This document shows, in pieces, positions 52,101 through 62,950 of a stretch of 64,000 nucleotides of DNA. Numbering within the stretch: position 1 is the stretch's first letter; the number at the start of each line of letters is the position of its first letter. The position numbers and the translations under genes were made by a program. The DNA is taken from the NCBI GenBank assembly GCA_030411725.1, contig MU839852.1, positions 62,001 through 126,000 of the forward strand, written 5' to 3'. Source of the stretch: Echria macrotheca (taxonomy: Eukaryota; Ascomycota; Sordariomycetes; Sordariales; Schizotheciaceae). The notes beneath the pieces were generated by a model. It worked only from the letters and a program-made list of their open reading frames with translations, had not been told where the DNA came from and made no database searches.

Positions 52101-53831
52101 ATGGCTTTCCGTGGTGCGCCCTACCCTCACGCGGGCTACCAGCATCTCGCCGACGAAGAAAACACCAAAGACGACGAGAATGAACCCCGCAGTCCCTTGA
52201 ACCAGCTCTCCGAAGACATGGTAGAACACGACTCGGAAAACGGCCATATTGCCGCCGCCCCGAGAACAACTCTTACAGAGCTCGATGTGAGCACCACCCA
52301 CTTTCCTCGCACTCACAAGGCTAACGGGAGCAGAACCGGCGAATCCTCCGCAAGACAGACAAGGTCATTCTCTCGCTTCTCGTCTGGGTTTACTTCCTTC
52401 AGATCCTCGACAAGACTATCCTCGGATACAGCGCCATCTTTGGTCTTCGCGAAGACACGCACCTCCAAGGCAACCAATACTCCCTCGTCGGATCGATAGC
52501 ACCCATCGCACAGCTGCTTTGGCAACCATTCTCCTCGGTGCTCATCGTCAAGGTTCCCCATCGCATTTTGATGCCTTTCCTCGTCCTCGGATGGGGGATC
52601 ACTCAGACCTTCACACCGCTTTGTCACAGCTTTACGGGTCTTCTTGTCAATCGCTTCTTCCTCGGCATTTTCGAGGCCGGCTGCCTACCCCTCTTCTCCG
52701 TCATCACCGGTCAATGGTACAGACGGTCCGAACAGCCAATTCGCGTTGCCGCTTGGTACGGAACCAATGGGCTTGGGAATATCGTGGCCGCTCTTCTCTC
52801 CTATGGCCTCGGGGGGATAAAGTCTACCGTGTTGGCTTCTTGGCAAATGTTTGTCCCCTTGTCATACCCCGCACTGGCAGCGATCTAACTAACCATATCA
52901 CAGTATCTTCCTCTGCACTGGGCTTTTGACAGTCGCTAGTGTTCCCATTATCTACTGGAGACTCGACAATGACATCCCTTCGGCCCGCTTCCTTACAGAC
53001 CATGAACGCGCCCAAGCTGTTGAACGGTTACGAGCGAACCAAACAGGAGTTGGGTCGCACGATCTGAAATGGAGCCATGTCCGAGAGACATTCCTCGATG
53101 GCAAGACGTATCTGTTCATCGCCATGGCCTTTGCCAACAACCTCGGCGCCCAGGTTACCAACATATTTGGGCCAATAATTCTCAAGGGGCTCGGGTTCGA
53201 TAAGTTCACCACCACCCTCCTCAATATACCTTTCGGCGCGATCCAGTATCTTGTTATCCTCGCAGTCGCCTGGGCGACTGTCAAGGTCCGGTTCAAGTCC
53301 CTTACTCTCACCATTATTCTCCAACCTATCCTTGCTGGCTTGGTTCTGCTGTACGTGCTTCCGCGAGACCAAGGGAAAACCGGGTCATTGCTGTTTGCCT
53401 ACTACCTCCTCGCTTTCATCTTCGGGGGCAACACTCTAATTGTCTCGTGGATCCTTGCCAACACCGCCGGCGGGACCAAGAAGTCGGTTATGATGTCGCT
53501 GTACAACGCTGCCTCGTCTGCCGGCAACATCATCGGGCCGTTGTTGTTCAACGAAGCCGACGCACCCTCTTATCTCCCTGGATTGCGGAGCACTCTTGGC
53601 GTCTTCTGCGCTATGCTGGTCTCGGTCCTTTTCCAAGTTGTAAACTTGGTCGCACTGAACCGAAGTCAGGCCAAGAAACGCGTGGCGAACGGAAAACCGG
53701 CCGTGATCCATGACCACTCCATGGAAGAACGATATGTCGATATTCACGCTGATAATGATGGAGAGATTGGCGACCAGGCGTTTACGGACTTGACGGACCG
53801 AGAGAACGACGAATTCATCTATGTTTACTAA
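52101..53831 (+). CDS. MFS permease, anion:cation symporter (Dal5-like) family
   Basis: Exons 52101..52286, 52334..52848 and 52904..53831 give 542 residues. Introns are 47 and 55 bp (donors GTGAGC and GTTTGT; branch CTAAC in both). A hydrophilic N-tail of ~75 residues precedes 12 predicted membrane helices. ILDKTILGYSAIFGL, NRFFLGIFEAGCLPLFSVITGQWYRRSEQPIRVAAWYGTNGLG and the long central loop DHERAQAVERLRANQTG are typical of the allantoate/vitamin permease (Dal5, Vht1, Tna1) group. The substrate is likely an organic anion, ureide or vitamin but cannot be fixed. Its stop codon overlaps the stop of the convergent GNAT gene. Confidence 0.92.
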
Positions 53832-54364
53832 CGAACGGACGAGGTTCCTGTCGCACAAAGCTCTTGTATTCCTTCTCTTCCCACCTTCAAGACAACCCAA
53901 TTTTCCATCTGCTTTGCCCCCAGACTCTCATAGAACCTCAGCGCGTTCTCGTTTCCCCGTAGGCAAACCCACTCCATCTTCGAACACCCCGCCTTTTGCG
54001 CCTCCTCTGCGATAGCGTGGATCAAGTGTCTCGCATAACCCATTCGTCTGTACTCAGGGAGTACATATAGTTCTTCGAGACAAATACCGGGCCGCGCCAT
54101 CCATGTTGAGAAGTTATAGAGGTAGATGGCAAGACCGGCGGTGCTCCCCTCAGGGGAGATGATGAGGAAAGGATATGCGAAACGGGGAGTTGGGGCAGAT
54201 CCAAGCTCAGAGGTGGGGTTGGAGAGGTGTAGCGTAGCGGCGAGGGATGCCTCGGTTGCTTCGACGATGGCATTAGGAGCTTGCTCGGCTGCGGCGGCAC
54301 GGATGAGGGAGAGGATCGTCGGGATGTCATCAAGAACGGCGCGCCGGATCGTAGGTGTTGACAT
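53828..54364 (-). CDS. GNAT-family N-acetyltransferase (SSAT-like)
   Basis: A single exon of 178 residues. The N-terminal TIRRAVLDDIPTILSLIRAAA matches GNAT strand 1/helix 1. PGICLEELYVLPEYRRMGYARHLIHAIAEEA holds the acetyl-CoA motif R/Q-x-x-G-x-A. ALRFYESLGAKQMENW is the usual C-terminal motif. The LEELYV/EYR version resembles the spermidine/spermine and thialysine acetyltransferase subgroup, so a polyamine-like amine is a plausible acceptor, by inference. The stop codon (53828-53830) shares two bases with the stop of the MFS permease on the other strand. Confidence 0.92.
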   Translation of the reverse strand: MSTPTIRRAVLDDIPTILSLIRAAAAEQAPNAIVEATEASLAATLHLSNPTSELGSAPTPRFAYPFLIISPEGSTAGLAIYLYNFSTWMARPGICLEELYVLPEYRRMGYARHLIHAIAEEAQKAGCSKMEWVCLRGNENALRFYESLGAKQMENWVVLKVGREGIQELCATGTSSVR

Positions 54365-55034
54365 GTTGAATATTCGAGGACAATACGGTTTAGATGAGCA
54401 GAATAGGAGAAAGATTCACCGTGCGGGGAAGAGGGCTGATTGAGTGCAGAAACTAATGCGCCTTTCCGAAGGCATCGACTAGCGCTTCATGCGACATCGC
54501 TCAACGGATGTATCACAACTGGTTGGACGCCCGCTTGAGAGAACTTCCTCCCAAAAATAGATCAATCGTCTATCAAAAGCATGGAAGCAACGGTACTAGT
54601 CACTTTGCAGTTCGTTCGTATGTATTTGGTGAGAATCCCTTGAAAAGATTCTGACTGGTTCAGTGCAAGGGTTAGGGTCAGGCTGTTCTTTCCCAGGAGC
54701 AACCTCGCTTCCAACAACTTGTTTAGCAAAGGATCACCAACATTTCGAATGGCAGGGGAGAATTGAGAAGGGGTGGTGATGTCGTCATTTTCTCTGTGCC
54801 CATCTGTGGTTTGTTTTGCTTGGAGGCCAGAGGACGCTGAGGAGGACATGGAGGATGACGTAGTTTTGTTGATCGACTTCGCGAACCCCGGCGCGTCGAT
54901 TCGCGTCGCGGAGAAAAAATCTCAAAAATAAAGAACCTTGGCATTCAACATCATCGCAAGACGCAACGTCTTCGAAACCTTATTACCTTTTTCACTCACC
55001 TCTTTAGTCCCGATACTCAAGTTATCTTGAAAAC
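54365..55034. other. intergenic, divergent promoters
   Basis: Promoters of the GNAT gene (-) and the double-PH gene (+). No feature is supported. Confidence 0.5.
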
Positions 55035-56371
55035 ATGCCTCGGTACCGCGTTTTTAAAGTCGGAACGGAACCGCCCGGTTGGGCGCCGGCAGGGAAGAAA
55101 CGCGTCGGTTCCACTCTCGTCGCCAACCCAAAACGCAAGAAGCGGTCGACGAGACCTGCTCCAGAGGCCATTTGGGACCAGCGTGATGACTCGATTGCGA
55201 GCGCCGAGGCCGGTCGAGAGTGGACCGATCAATTCTACCAGGGCAAGAGTATCATGGATCTCAGCGGTGTGGGCTGCGGTTTCTACACCATGGGAAGTCC
55301 CTGGGTTCCTTCTCAACATCCGTCTCCAAAAGAGACGAGACTCGAACTCATGACCGGGACAGATGGCGATCGTGGAGGAAGTATCAAACTGTATGGTCCA
55401 CGCCATTATTGGGGCAGCGGCGAGTGCTCAGACGCCTGTTTTCTGGTGCCAGCCGCGCACATTGGTACGTTACCGTCCCTCTTCTTTTCTTGACGGGTTC
55501 CGAACGCATGCAACGATTAGGTCTAATCATTCCGAAGAGCAAGTCATCGTTCTCCCCCAACATCCGACTTTGACGAAAAACAAGCAGTACCATCAGGTCA
55601 TCATCGTGCCCACTGCGGCCACTGGTATCTCTACCATCAAGAGAAAATACCCCCAGATTATCTCCTTCAGCTGGCCGGATAAGAAGGTCGATAAAAGGCT
55701 CGAGGGGAAGATTGGCGAGGCTGCCGACCCGAAAGAAGACACTTACCTCTCTGTATTCAAGAGAGCCGGCAACGACCAGCTGGCTCATTACAAGAAATCC
55801 GTCATGGATCTCACCGGCGAGGAACAGCAAGGTTTCCTTTATTGTAACGCTACCCTCAGCCACACCACAGAAACTTCGGACGAAAAGGTCCTAACTCCGG
55901 GTAAGCTATTTGCCTCGCCGTCATCAACCCTTGCCTGTGACTCCGGTGCTGATCAGGCTCACAGGACACATTTACTTCCTTGATACCGGTCTGTTGTTCC
56001 TGTCCGACTCCACCCGAGTTTATCTCCCTTTGATGTCTATGTCGAAGGTCCTCTCCGTAATTATGAGAGACATTGCTCGCGCAAGATCAAGCAACAAGGA
56101 AAGTGAGCCCGTTTGCCTGAATATCTACATGCGCGTCGGCGAGCCTTTCTTCGAGAGCAAAGCCTCGGACGAGAACGGAAGCAGTTCAGGCGGACCCCAG
56201 GCGAAACCGACCACCCTCCTCTTGGGCTTTACCGATATCCCCTTGGATAGGGTCGAAGAGGTGGAACAATTCATGGAAAAGCGCGGGGTTAAGTTCCGAA
56301 AATGCGAGCAGCGCTTCTATGATTTCGACAAGAACCAGCCCCTTGGTGGTTTCGATGACAGGAGAACTTAG
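55035..56371 (+). CDS. possible Rtt106/Pob3-like tandem PH protein
   Basis: Exons 55035..55464, 55538..55900 and 55965..56371 give 399 residues. Intron 1 has donor GTACGT with a CTAATC branch and GAAG acceptor; intron 2 has GTAAGC, CTGATC, ACAG. A basic N-terminus (GKKRVGSTLVANPKRKKRSTR) precedes CFLVPAAHIEQVIVLPQHPTLTKNKQYHQVIIVP and then GHIYFLDTGLLFLSDSTRVYLPLMSMSKVLSV. Two such strands-plus-loop blocks resemble the paired PH-like domains of the histone chaperones Rtt106 and Pob3/SSRP1. The acidic C-terminal tail usual in those proteins is absent; the end is FDKNQPLGGFDDRRT. The relation is from memory of motif shape and needs a profile search. Confidence 0.65.
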
Positions 56372-57578
56372 AAGACTTGCACCGCAGTACCTATATACAT
56401 ACGCTCGTTTATGCGGGTCCCTTTACTGCTGTAAGATAGATAGATACTGTTTAAGACGGAGTACTTAGGTCTCAATCATTTGTGCTGACGCGCATCCGTT
56501 AGACCGCTCGGCCGAACCTGAAACACAGGTTGGTCACACTCACAACTCAACACAAATGACAACATTTAGACTTCATATCGCTTAGACGTTGTTGTCTCAA
56601 CGATTAACAGCTCCCCTCTCCCCAAGATTAGATAACACACCTAGGCCGTTGCTGTCTTCCCTTGAGCCTCGCCGTCTGGGACAGAAGCAGCGGCTATAGT
56701 ACGGCAATTATCACGGCACGTCTTTAGCATAAATCAGCCGAATCCCCACGGGGACGGGCCATTTAGGCACAAGGCGTCGACATCCTGGAGGAGCCAAGAC
56801 TGGGGAACGTTAGTGGGGGATAGGTCAAGTGTTCTCTGTCTGGTTACCTTGGATATGGGTTGGCAAACCGGCACTTCCCATCTGGCTAATCAACTTGCAG
56901 TATGACGGGCCTGCACAGCACACAACCACCATGCCAAGCATCAATGTGAAACTCCGAGCCCGATTTGTAGGAATGGCATCAGGTGGGGGGGATATGCTGC
57001 ATTCTGGAGGCTCGTAAATAAACTGCCACATGCTTTGACAAGTCTCCCCCGCATCGGGAGGGATTTCCGGATTTTGTGCGTGCCCTGAAAGATCACCGCT
57101 CGGCCTGCGGAGAACGGGTTGTGGGCGGTAGAAAGGGGGGGCAATAACGCGCGGCCCCCCGAATAGGCACGTTCCGCATTCCGGGGAGAAAGCAGACCAG
57201 GAGAATATTCTCGGAGCAGACATGTTTGGTTAATTAATGGCCGCCAGCATATGACCACGTTTTTGACGCGTGCTGGGATTAAAGCCTTATTTCCCGCGGT
57301 ATTGCAGACATATTTGACAAGCCCCAGGTTCGGGAGAACGGAACCTCTAGAGGGCAAAACAGTGGTATCTCTGTGTCAGGCCTATCTGGATTTGAAGCTT
57401 CCCCACCAAGGCTGGCCTTCCGTCCGAGAAGGGACCAAGGAAAGGGGGTATAAGTATCTAGCTGTATGCGTGTCCCGGAGAGGGAACCGAGACCTGTCAG
57501 ACCCAAGCCAACCCGTCAGCCACATACACACACCTTGTCCGAGATATCGTCGATCTTGCCAAGAAGTGAATATCAAAG
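56372..57578. other. intergenic, promoter of the CE5 gene
   Basis: A GGCTAAT element lies near 56884 and GTATAAGTAT at 57448. No gene is seen. Longer open frames near 57251 run out of frame into the esterase and are shadows. Confidence 0.45.
57448..57457 (+). promoter_or_regulatory. TATA box of the CE5 gene
   Basis: GTATAAGTAT about 130 bp upstream of ATG 57579. Confidence 0.5.
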
Positions 57579-58332
57579 ATGAAGGTCTCCACCGTCGCCG
57601 TGCCCCTGCTGGCGAGCCTGGTCAGCGCCGGTCCGATCGAGGAGCGGCAGTCGTGCCCCAAGATCCACATCTTTGGCGCGCGCGAGACGACGGTACCGCA
57701 GGGCTACGGAACCTCCCAGGGGCTGGTCAACATGGTCAAGCAGGCGTACCCGGGCGCGACGTCGGACGCCATTGTCTACCCGGCCTGCGGCGGCCAGAGC
57801 AGCTGCGGCGGCGCCAGCTACGACAGCTCGGCCTCGCAGGGCACCGCCGCCGTCGTCAAGGCCGTGACCGACCTCAACAAGAAGTGCCCCGACACCAAGA
57901 TCGTCCTGATCGGCTACTCGCAGGGCGGCCAGATCATGGACAATGCCCTCTGCGGCGGCGCCGGCGCGACCCTGACGGGAACTGCCCTCGCCGCCGTCAA
58001 GGCCGCCATCTTCATGGGTGACCCTCATAACATCGCCGGACTGCCGTACAACGTCGGCACCTGCAAGGCCAAGGGGGTGAGTTTTGTTTTCTGTATTATA
58101 CGTGCGGATGAGAATTAGAACTAGTCTCTGACTAACATGATTCTTATAGTTCTCCCCCCGCCCCAGCGGGTTCAAGTGCTCACCCGGAAACCCGGCCATC
58201 ATCCAGTCGTACTGCGACTCGACCGACCCCTACTGCTGCAACGGCAACGACGCCAACTCGCACCAGCAGTACGTCAACAAGTACGGGTCGCAGGCTCTGG
58301 CTTTTATCAAGAAGCTCCTGGATGCGTCTTAA
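57579..58332 (+). CDS. CE5 acetylxylan esterase / cutinase-family enzyme
   Basis: Exons 57579..58076 and 58150..58332 give 226 residues. The 73-bp intron (GTGAGT, ACTAAC, ATAG) is phase 0. A signal peptide (MKVSTVAVPLLASLVSAG) and a short pro-segment ending ERQ precede SCPKIHIFGARETT. The catalytic triad is visible: Ser114 in GYSQGG, Asp192 in DSTDPYCC and His204 in NSHQQYV. Cysteines fit the disulphides of the family. The GARETT start, the C-terminal half and the size are those of fungal acetylxylan esterases (Axe2-like), which deacetylate xylan outside the cell. A cutinase is the alternative. The neighbouring GH43 gene fits xylan use. Confidence 0.95.
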
Positions 58333-58724
58333 GTCTGCTGCTACGCGGGTGGATTGGACGATGGAGTAGCATGAAGGAAAATGCATGTAAATATTTGTGT
58401 TTGTCTGACCAAACAATGTACAAATTCATCATCTTGACCATGTTATCTTACCATTAGGTCTCGGTAGTGCTGGATTTGATATGCCCTGTCCATTCCATTA
58501 CAGTATAATGCTGTGCTCTGGGGCAGCGAAGCGCATAAGCTAAAGGAAACAAATATATCCCTACGCTTGCCACAACCTAGTGCGGATGCAACAAACAGCC
58601 CGACCAATAGGCCTGGCGCTGATCCATGCTTGCGGGTCGGAAATAACACTTCTTGGTTTCACTGGACTGCATCGTGTTCTCAATCCCAGTTCTCCCCGCC
58701 CTTTACAGCAGCGTCACACGTCAA
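58333..58724. other. intergenic
   Basis: 3' flanks of the esterase gene (+) and the HET pseudogene (-). Nothing else is seen. Confidence 0.45.
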
Positions 58725-60700
58725 CTACGTCTCGTCAACCCATCTCTTTTTCTCCATATCCCACCTAAACGAGGAAGGGCTTTTCCTCCAGCAGAGCCTA
58801 CCCACCCTTCGGTACCGCCCCTCGTCTCCGTCCACTTTGGTGATGCCAACTCCATACGTGTTGGCATCAGAAGCCGCAACAATCAACGCCCAAACCGATG
58901 CGATATCCGTCCCATGAATATCTTCCGACCATTGAGGAAATGCCTCCTGCGCCGGCTCCGTGGACGCCCCAGTCCCCAGCAGGGGTGGCAATCTCCCTCG
59001 CAGCGCAATTTCGCCAGTAATTCTCGGCAATCCGAAGCTCTCCTCGGAGGCTTCACCGACCTCGACGACCTCGATGTACGCGATCATGTCGGCATCGGTA
59101 TCGCTTCCCGCCAGGTCATATGCGGCCGCCGCGTCAAGGGACGCCCACGACCAAGACGGTGCCACAGGCGCCCCCTGTCGAGAAGACAGTTCCGGGTCCG
59201 CGACGGCCCAGAGAAGAGCTCGCCACAACGTCTTCCTCCACAAGCCGCCCATGAACTTATCATCGAGGATCCGGGCGGCCTCCTTGGCGACGCCCAGCAG
59301 AGCCACCAGCTTGTCTCCGTTGTGCGTCAGCCTCCGCATCGAGTACTCCTCCACCACCTTCCTCCACAGACTGTACAGCGCTGGCTAGGATGCAACCCGG
59401 GTCATCGCTACACCCTCTCCCTTCAACTTTCCCTCTTAGTTCTACCATTCCTGCTCTTCACGGAACAAGACGCTTCGAAACTCCAACATATCCACAGCCT
59501 GCAGACCCGGATCGTAGAATCCCGGAATCCCAGTTGGGAAGGCTCTCGGAAGCCCTGAGGGAAAGACAATCCCAGTACAGCTCCTGATCGGCATAACTCA
59601 GCACCCTCGGCGAGAGAAGCTGCTCCTGCAGGACCCAACCCCTGGTGTCCAGCGCACGGCACGGCCGCGTGCCGTCCTCGGATGCTCTCCTGTCGGCAAA
59701 GATATACTTGGGCATGCCATCCGGCCATGCGGCAGAGCAATGAAGCGGCCGCACCCGCTTCCGCTTCCTGGTTCGGAAACAACCTGGATTCTCACTCTGG
59801 TCTGCCGACGCAGCAATCGTGGGGAGGCCGTTCTGGTACACACGCGCCATCGTCTTGGCCTCGGCATGCCAGTCTGCCTTAGAATCCTAGATCATGCAAA
59901 AGACATCGATCCAAAGATAGCGCACGCCGAGGTTCCGCGTGATGCGGATGGCATCCCGCATGACTTTGGGGAGCAATGATACGGGGAGTCCAACGCAGTA
60001 CTTGTCGAGTCGTGCCTGCGTGGTCTGAAATTACTCGTTGCCGTCAGGCAGCCAGCAATAGCTGAGCGTAAAGTAGAATCCGACACCGCCGTTTGCGATG
60101 TGCAGTTTCGGCGGGGACTGGGATTCTTTGGAGGAACCGACGTCGATCACTCGGGTCGGGAGGGGAGGAGGGGTACCGTGTTGAAAACGCCTACAGTTGG
60201 TATGGGATGTAAGGTATTTGTCGAGCCATGCTGCAGCCATCTGGAAGGCGCAGGCTGAGCTCGTCGAGGTGTCTTTGTACTCCATACAGGATTGGATAAC
60301 TCTGCTCATACGTTCTACCCGCTATCTGTTAGCATTAGGTCAATTTGAGGACTCTTCCTCTGCTGGACTCACCCGGGAGCTTGCCGACTACCAGAACCGT
60401 CCGTTGAGGTCCCGGCTGGGCGAGCTTTCTTTCGAGCCTCTGATCCGCTTTTAGCTAGCTACCGATCGCGACAGGAGAAGAGCATTCGTCCACGAGCTGG
60501 TAGAGAGCGTAGTTTGGTGTAGAATTAAAGACATTCGTTTCATACGAATGTGTCGGAACTCCGGCGCTTTCTTCATCAACTTGCTTGCCTTGTGAGTCGA
60601 GGCGGTTCTTGCAGCCCTCACATATGGATGGAACGCCTGTAGAGTCTCTACTTGCTGTTCCAGCCAATCTCATTGATACCAAACCGGTCAGATGTTGCAG
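58725..60700 (-). pseudogene. HET-domain (heterokaryon incompatibility) gene, inactivated
   Basis: Conceptual exons are about 60700..60373, 60314..59462 and 59370..58725, with phase-matching introns of 58 bp (GTGAGT...GTAG) and 91 bp (GTGAAG...ACAG). The HET core is clear: RVIDVGSS, GFYFTLSYCW, LPKVMRDAIRITRNLGVRYLWIDVFC, DSKADWHAEAKTMARVY, DTRGWVLQEQLLSPRVLSYADQELYWDC and a C-terminal region with GDKLVALLGVAKEAARI. Three in-frame stops break it: TAG at 60457-60455, TAA at 60033-60031 and TAG at 59889-59887, the last inside the conserved C-I-x-Q-D-S motif, where CAG is expected. No ATG is found in frame at the 5' end. HET proteins trigger cell death on incompatible fusion; this copy should be dead. 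Confidence 0.85.
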
Positions 60701-61000
60701 GATCTTGCCCAAGCCCGAGGTTTCGACACTGGGTGTTCTATGTTGTTATAAGCTCTTTGTTGCCGCTTGTTCCTGTTCAGAAGATGTTGTACCAGAAGGT
60801 GTAGTTGGACGCTTAGCAACTTATTCTCGTAGTCCCGTGGCCCTTCCCGGAATGGTCAGATGTGCCCCCAGAGGTGGGTAGATCCCCCCATCGGAGTGAA
60901 CGCTTGCATGCGCCCTCCCGTGTCTTGGTAGTGTTGCAAGCGAACCTCCGTGGGTTTACCGGCGTCTGTCTGGACTGGAGCATGAACTCGTCACCATCCT

Positions 61001-61291
61001 TTAGCGAACCACACTGTTAGCCGCTCTTCTCCGTGTTTGGGAACATTGGGTCCTCACCAATAGCCGCCAAAAAGTGGCCCTATACCTAATGTCTTTCTCC
61101 AGGCACCTTTCGATAAACATATACAGTGATTCTAGGCCACCGTAGTCTTGTGGGAGCGTCGGTGGAGCGCCTCGCATAATTGCTCTTCCAACGACATCTA
61201 AACTTGTGGTATCAATCCACGACTTCCCCGTTCCTAGCTCAATAAGGCTTATTCTAAGACTCCAGACGTCAGAGGTGTGGCTGATCCCCAT
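61001..61291 (-). pseudogene. protein kinase C-lobe fragment (MAPKK-like)
   Basis: The frame reads SHTSDVWSLRISLIELGTGKSW, then PPTLPQDYGG and FIERCLEKDIRYRATFWRLL, matching subdomains IX-XI of STE-type kinases (DVWSLGISLIEL..., PPxLP, CLxKDxxxRxT). The invariant Gly after WSL is Arg here, and a TAG precedes the fragment in frame. No N-lobe, HRD or DFG segment is seen. It is a decayed remnant with no intact kinase nearby. Confidence 0.7.
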
Positions 61292-61553
61292 CCTAGGCTA
61301 AAGCGGAGGCATCTCAGATCGTTGCAATGCACGACGGAGAGAACTGCTCAGAGCAACTCGTGCGTGTGATAATGTTGATGATTAGATATTATACCTATCT
61401 AGCTATCACTTGGTGCTAGTTTTTGTTTGTCGACCCGATATTGCCCTAGTAAATGTTGGAAAATATAACGTGAGTGTTGGGGTTCTGAGATTAAATGTTG
61501 GCAGGTGTACCTTATTCTTTAGGACAAGGGCCGTTCTTCCCCTAATCTATCCA

Positions 61554-62498
61554 CTATATTTGCTCTTTTGGATCGTTCCAGATGCTTATTGCCAGTACCA
61601 TCCCACGGCCCAGAGCCTGGCCCATACCGGTCAAACCACCATAGGTGCCTTCGTTGCCACAGGTGGAGATTTTCCCACCTTCGGAAGTGCGGCCGTTCTG
61701 GATGTACTTGCGCGTGATTTAGGTCAACTTGCCGCCGCTGCCTATAAACTGCGTGACCACGGTGACGGGTGATTTCGTATCGACAGTCATACCGAGACCC
61801 CACAAGTTACTTTGTCCATTGGCATAGGGGCTAAGCAAACAACCAGACTTGTCGCAGCTGTTGCCCTTGCATGGGTGAGGCGTCATGGTCGTTGCCCGGG
61901 AGTTTGCCTCTAGTATATCCATTTCGTTACAGCAATAGCCCCTAGCGTACATTAGTACGGCTATGTGTAAGAAATAAAATGAAAACGAAAATAAAATTAA
62001 AAGGTCCACAAAGGATATATACTGGTACTGTGTATCGTAGTAGCCGGTGCCGGAGGCGGCGTTACCCTTGCCGTCAGCGGCCATCTCGGACAAGTATAAG
62101 GCCCCGTTCTCGCCACAAGGGAGGGTCGAGTAGTCCACGTCGACAGTAAACTCCTGATTGAGGAGGCTCAGCATGGCATACTTGCCATTGCCGTCCAAGA
62201 GGTAGACCCGAGGGGACGCGGAATTGCCGTTGACGTAATGGTAGAGGGTCAAGGCGTTTCCAGACGTCGTTACACCCATGGCGGCGTAGTCGGCGATCGT
62301 TCTCGAGCCGGCTGCATTCTTAGCGTACTTGCTAGAGTCTTTGTCAAGCACGATCGATGTGTTCTGCTGGACGCAGCCGCCCAACGTTATACACTTCCAT
62401 GTCGGTAGCGGGGGATATTGTTCGCCAGCTTGAACAAAAACAGGTAGAACCAGTAGTAGCTGCAAGGCCAAGAAGCCGAAGGAGAGCTTGAGAGACAT
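61554..62498 (-). pseudogene. GH7 cellulase (endoglucanase/cellobiohydrolase), truncated
   Basis: Starts at ATG 62498 with a signal peptide (MSLKLSFGFLALQLLLVLPV), then PTWKCITLGGCVQQNTSIVLDKD, GVTTSGNALTLYHYV, SPRVYLLDGNGKYAML and VDVDYSTLPCGENGALYLSEM. An intron of about 88 bp (GTATAT, TACTAAT, CTAG) joins YDTQYQ to GYCCNEMDILEANSRA, which carries the two catalytic glutamates and Asp. After SGGKLT an in-frame TAA interrupts; the frame then continues ITRKYIQNGRT...MGQALGRGMVLAISIWND and ends early at 61554, so the C-terminal catalytic-domain part is missing. GYYDTQY replaces the family's GYCDTQC, losing two disulphide cysteines. A linker and CBM are absent. Confidence 0.88.
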
Positions 62499-62950
62499 CT
62501 GGTCAAAAATCAGAGTTGATGCAAGGGTGTGCGTGGGACTTGAGTCCGTTCCGGCTGGGAAAACCGTCAAGGACTACGATACAACTTCTTGCGGTCCCGT
62601 TCGCCGAACCCTTATAGGGGCTTACTAGACCGAGATCTTGTCCATTGCGCACCCATCCAACTCGTATTCGGGCCTTCTGATAGGCTAGTTGAAGGCCTTA
62701 TTTAGGTTTGGCGCTCTACCCTACAGCCGAGTGCCAGCCCGACGCTTCGGGTCCAGTGTGTGGTGGAATCCGGGGAAGCGATACGGAAAATTGTGTCACC
62801 GGTTGAAAGGTAAGAGCCGCCAATCAATCCGGTATCGAGGCTAATAGCGAGAGTTAATACCACGGAGCTTAAATCTCCGACTCTTATCGATCCAATTTCA
62901 GCCAGCTCGTCTCTATAATTGGAGCTACCGCTCCACCATGAGACCAGTCA
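62499..62950. other. former promoter of the GH7 relic
   Basis: A GGCTAAT element lies near 62839. Nothing else is seen. Confidence 0.4.

Noticed and set aside
57251..58021. 256-aa open frame over the esterase promoter
   Set aside because: It runs out of frame through the CE5 coding region, and the esterase frame has a signal peptide and catalytic triad.
44000..58400. Secondary-metabolite gene cluster (methyltransferase, MFS, GNAT, hydrolytic enzymes)
   Set aside because: No polyketide, peptide, terpene or other backbone enzyme is present, and the genes are widely spaced with unrelated roles.
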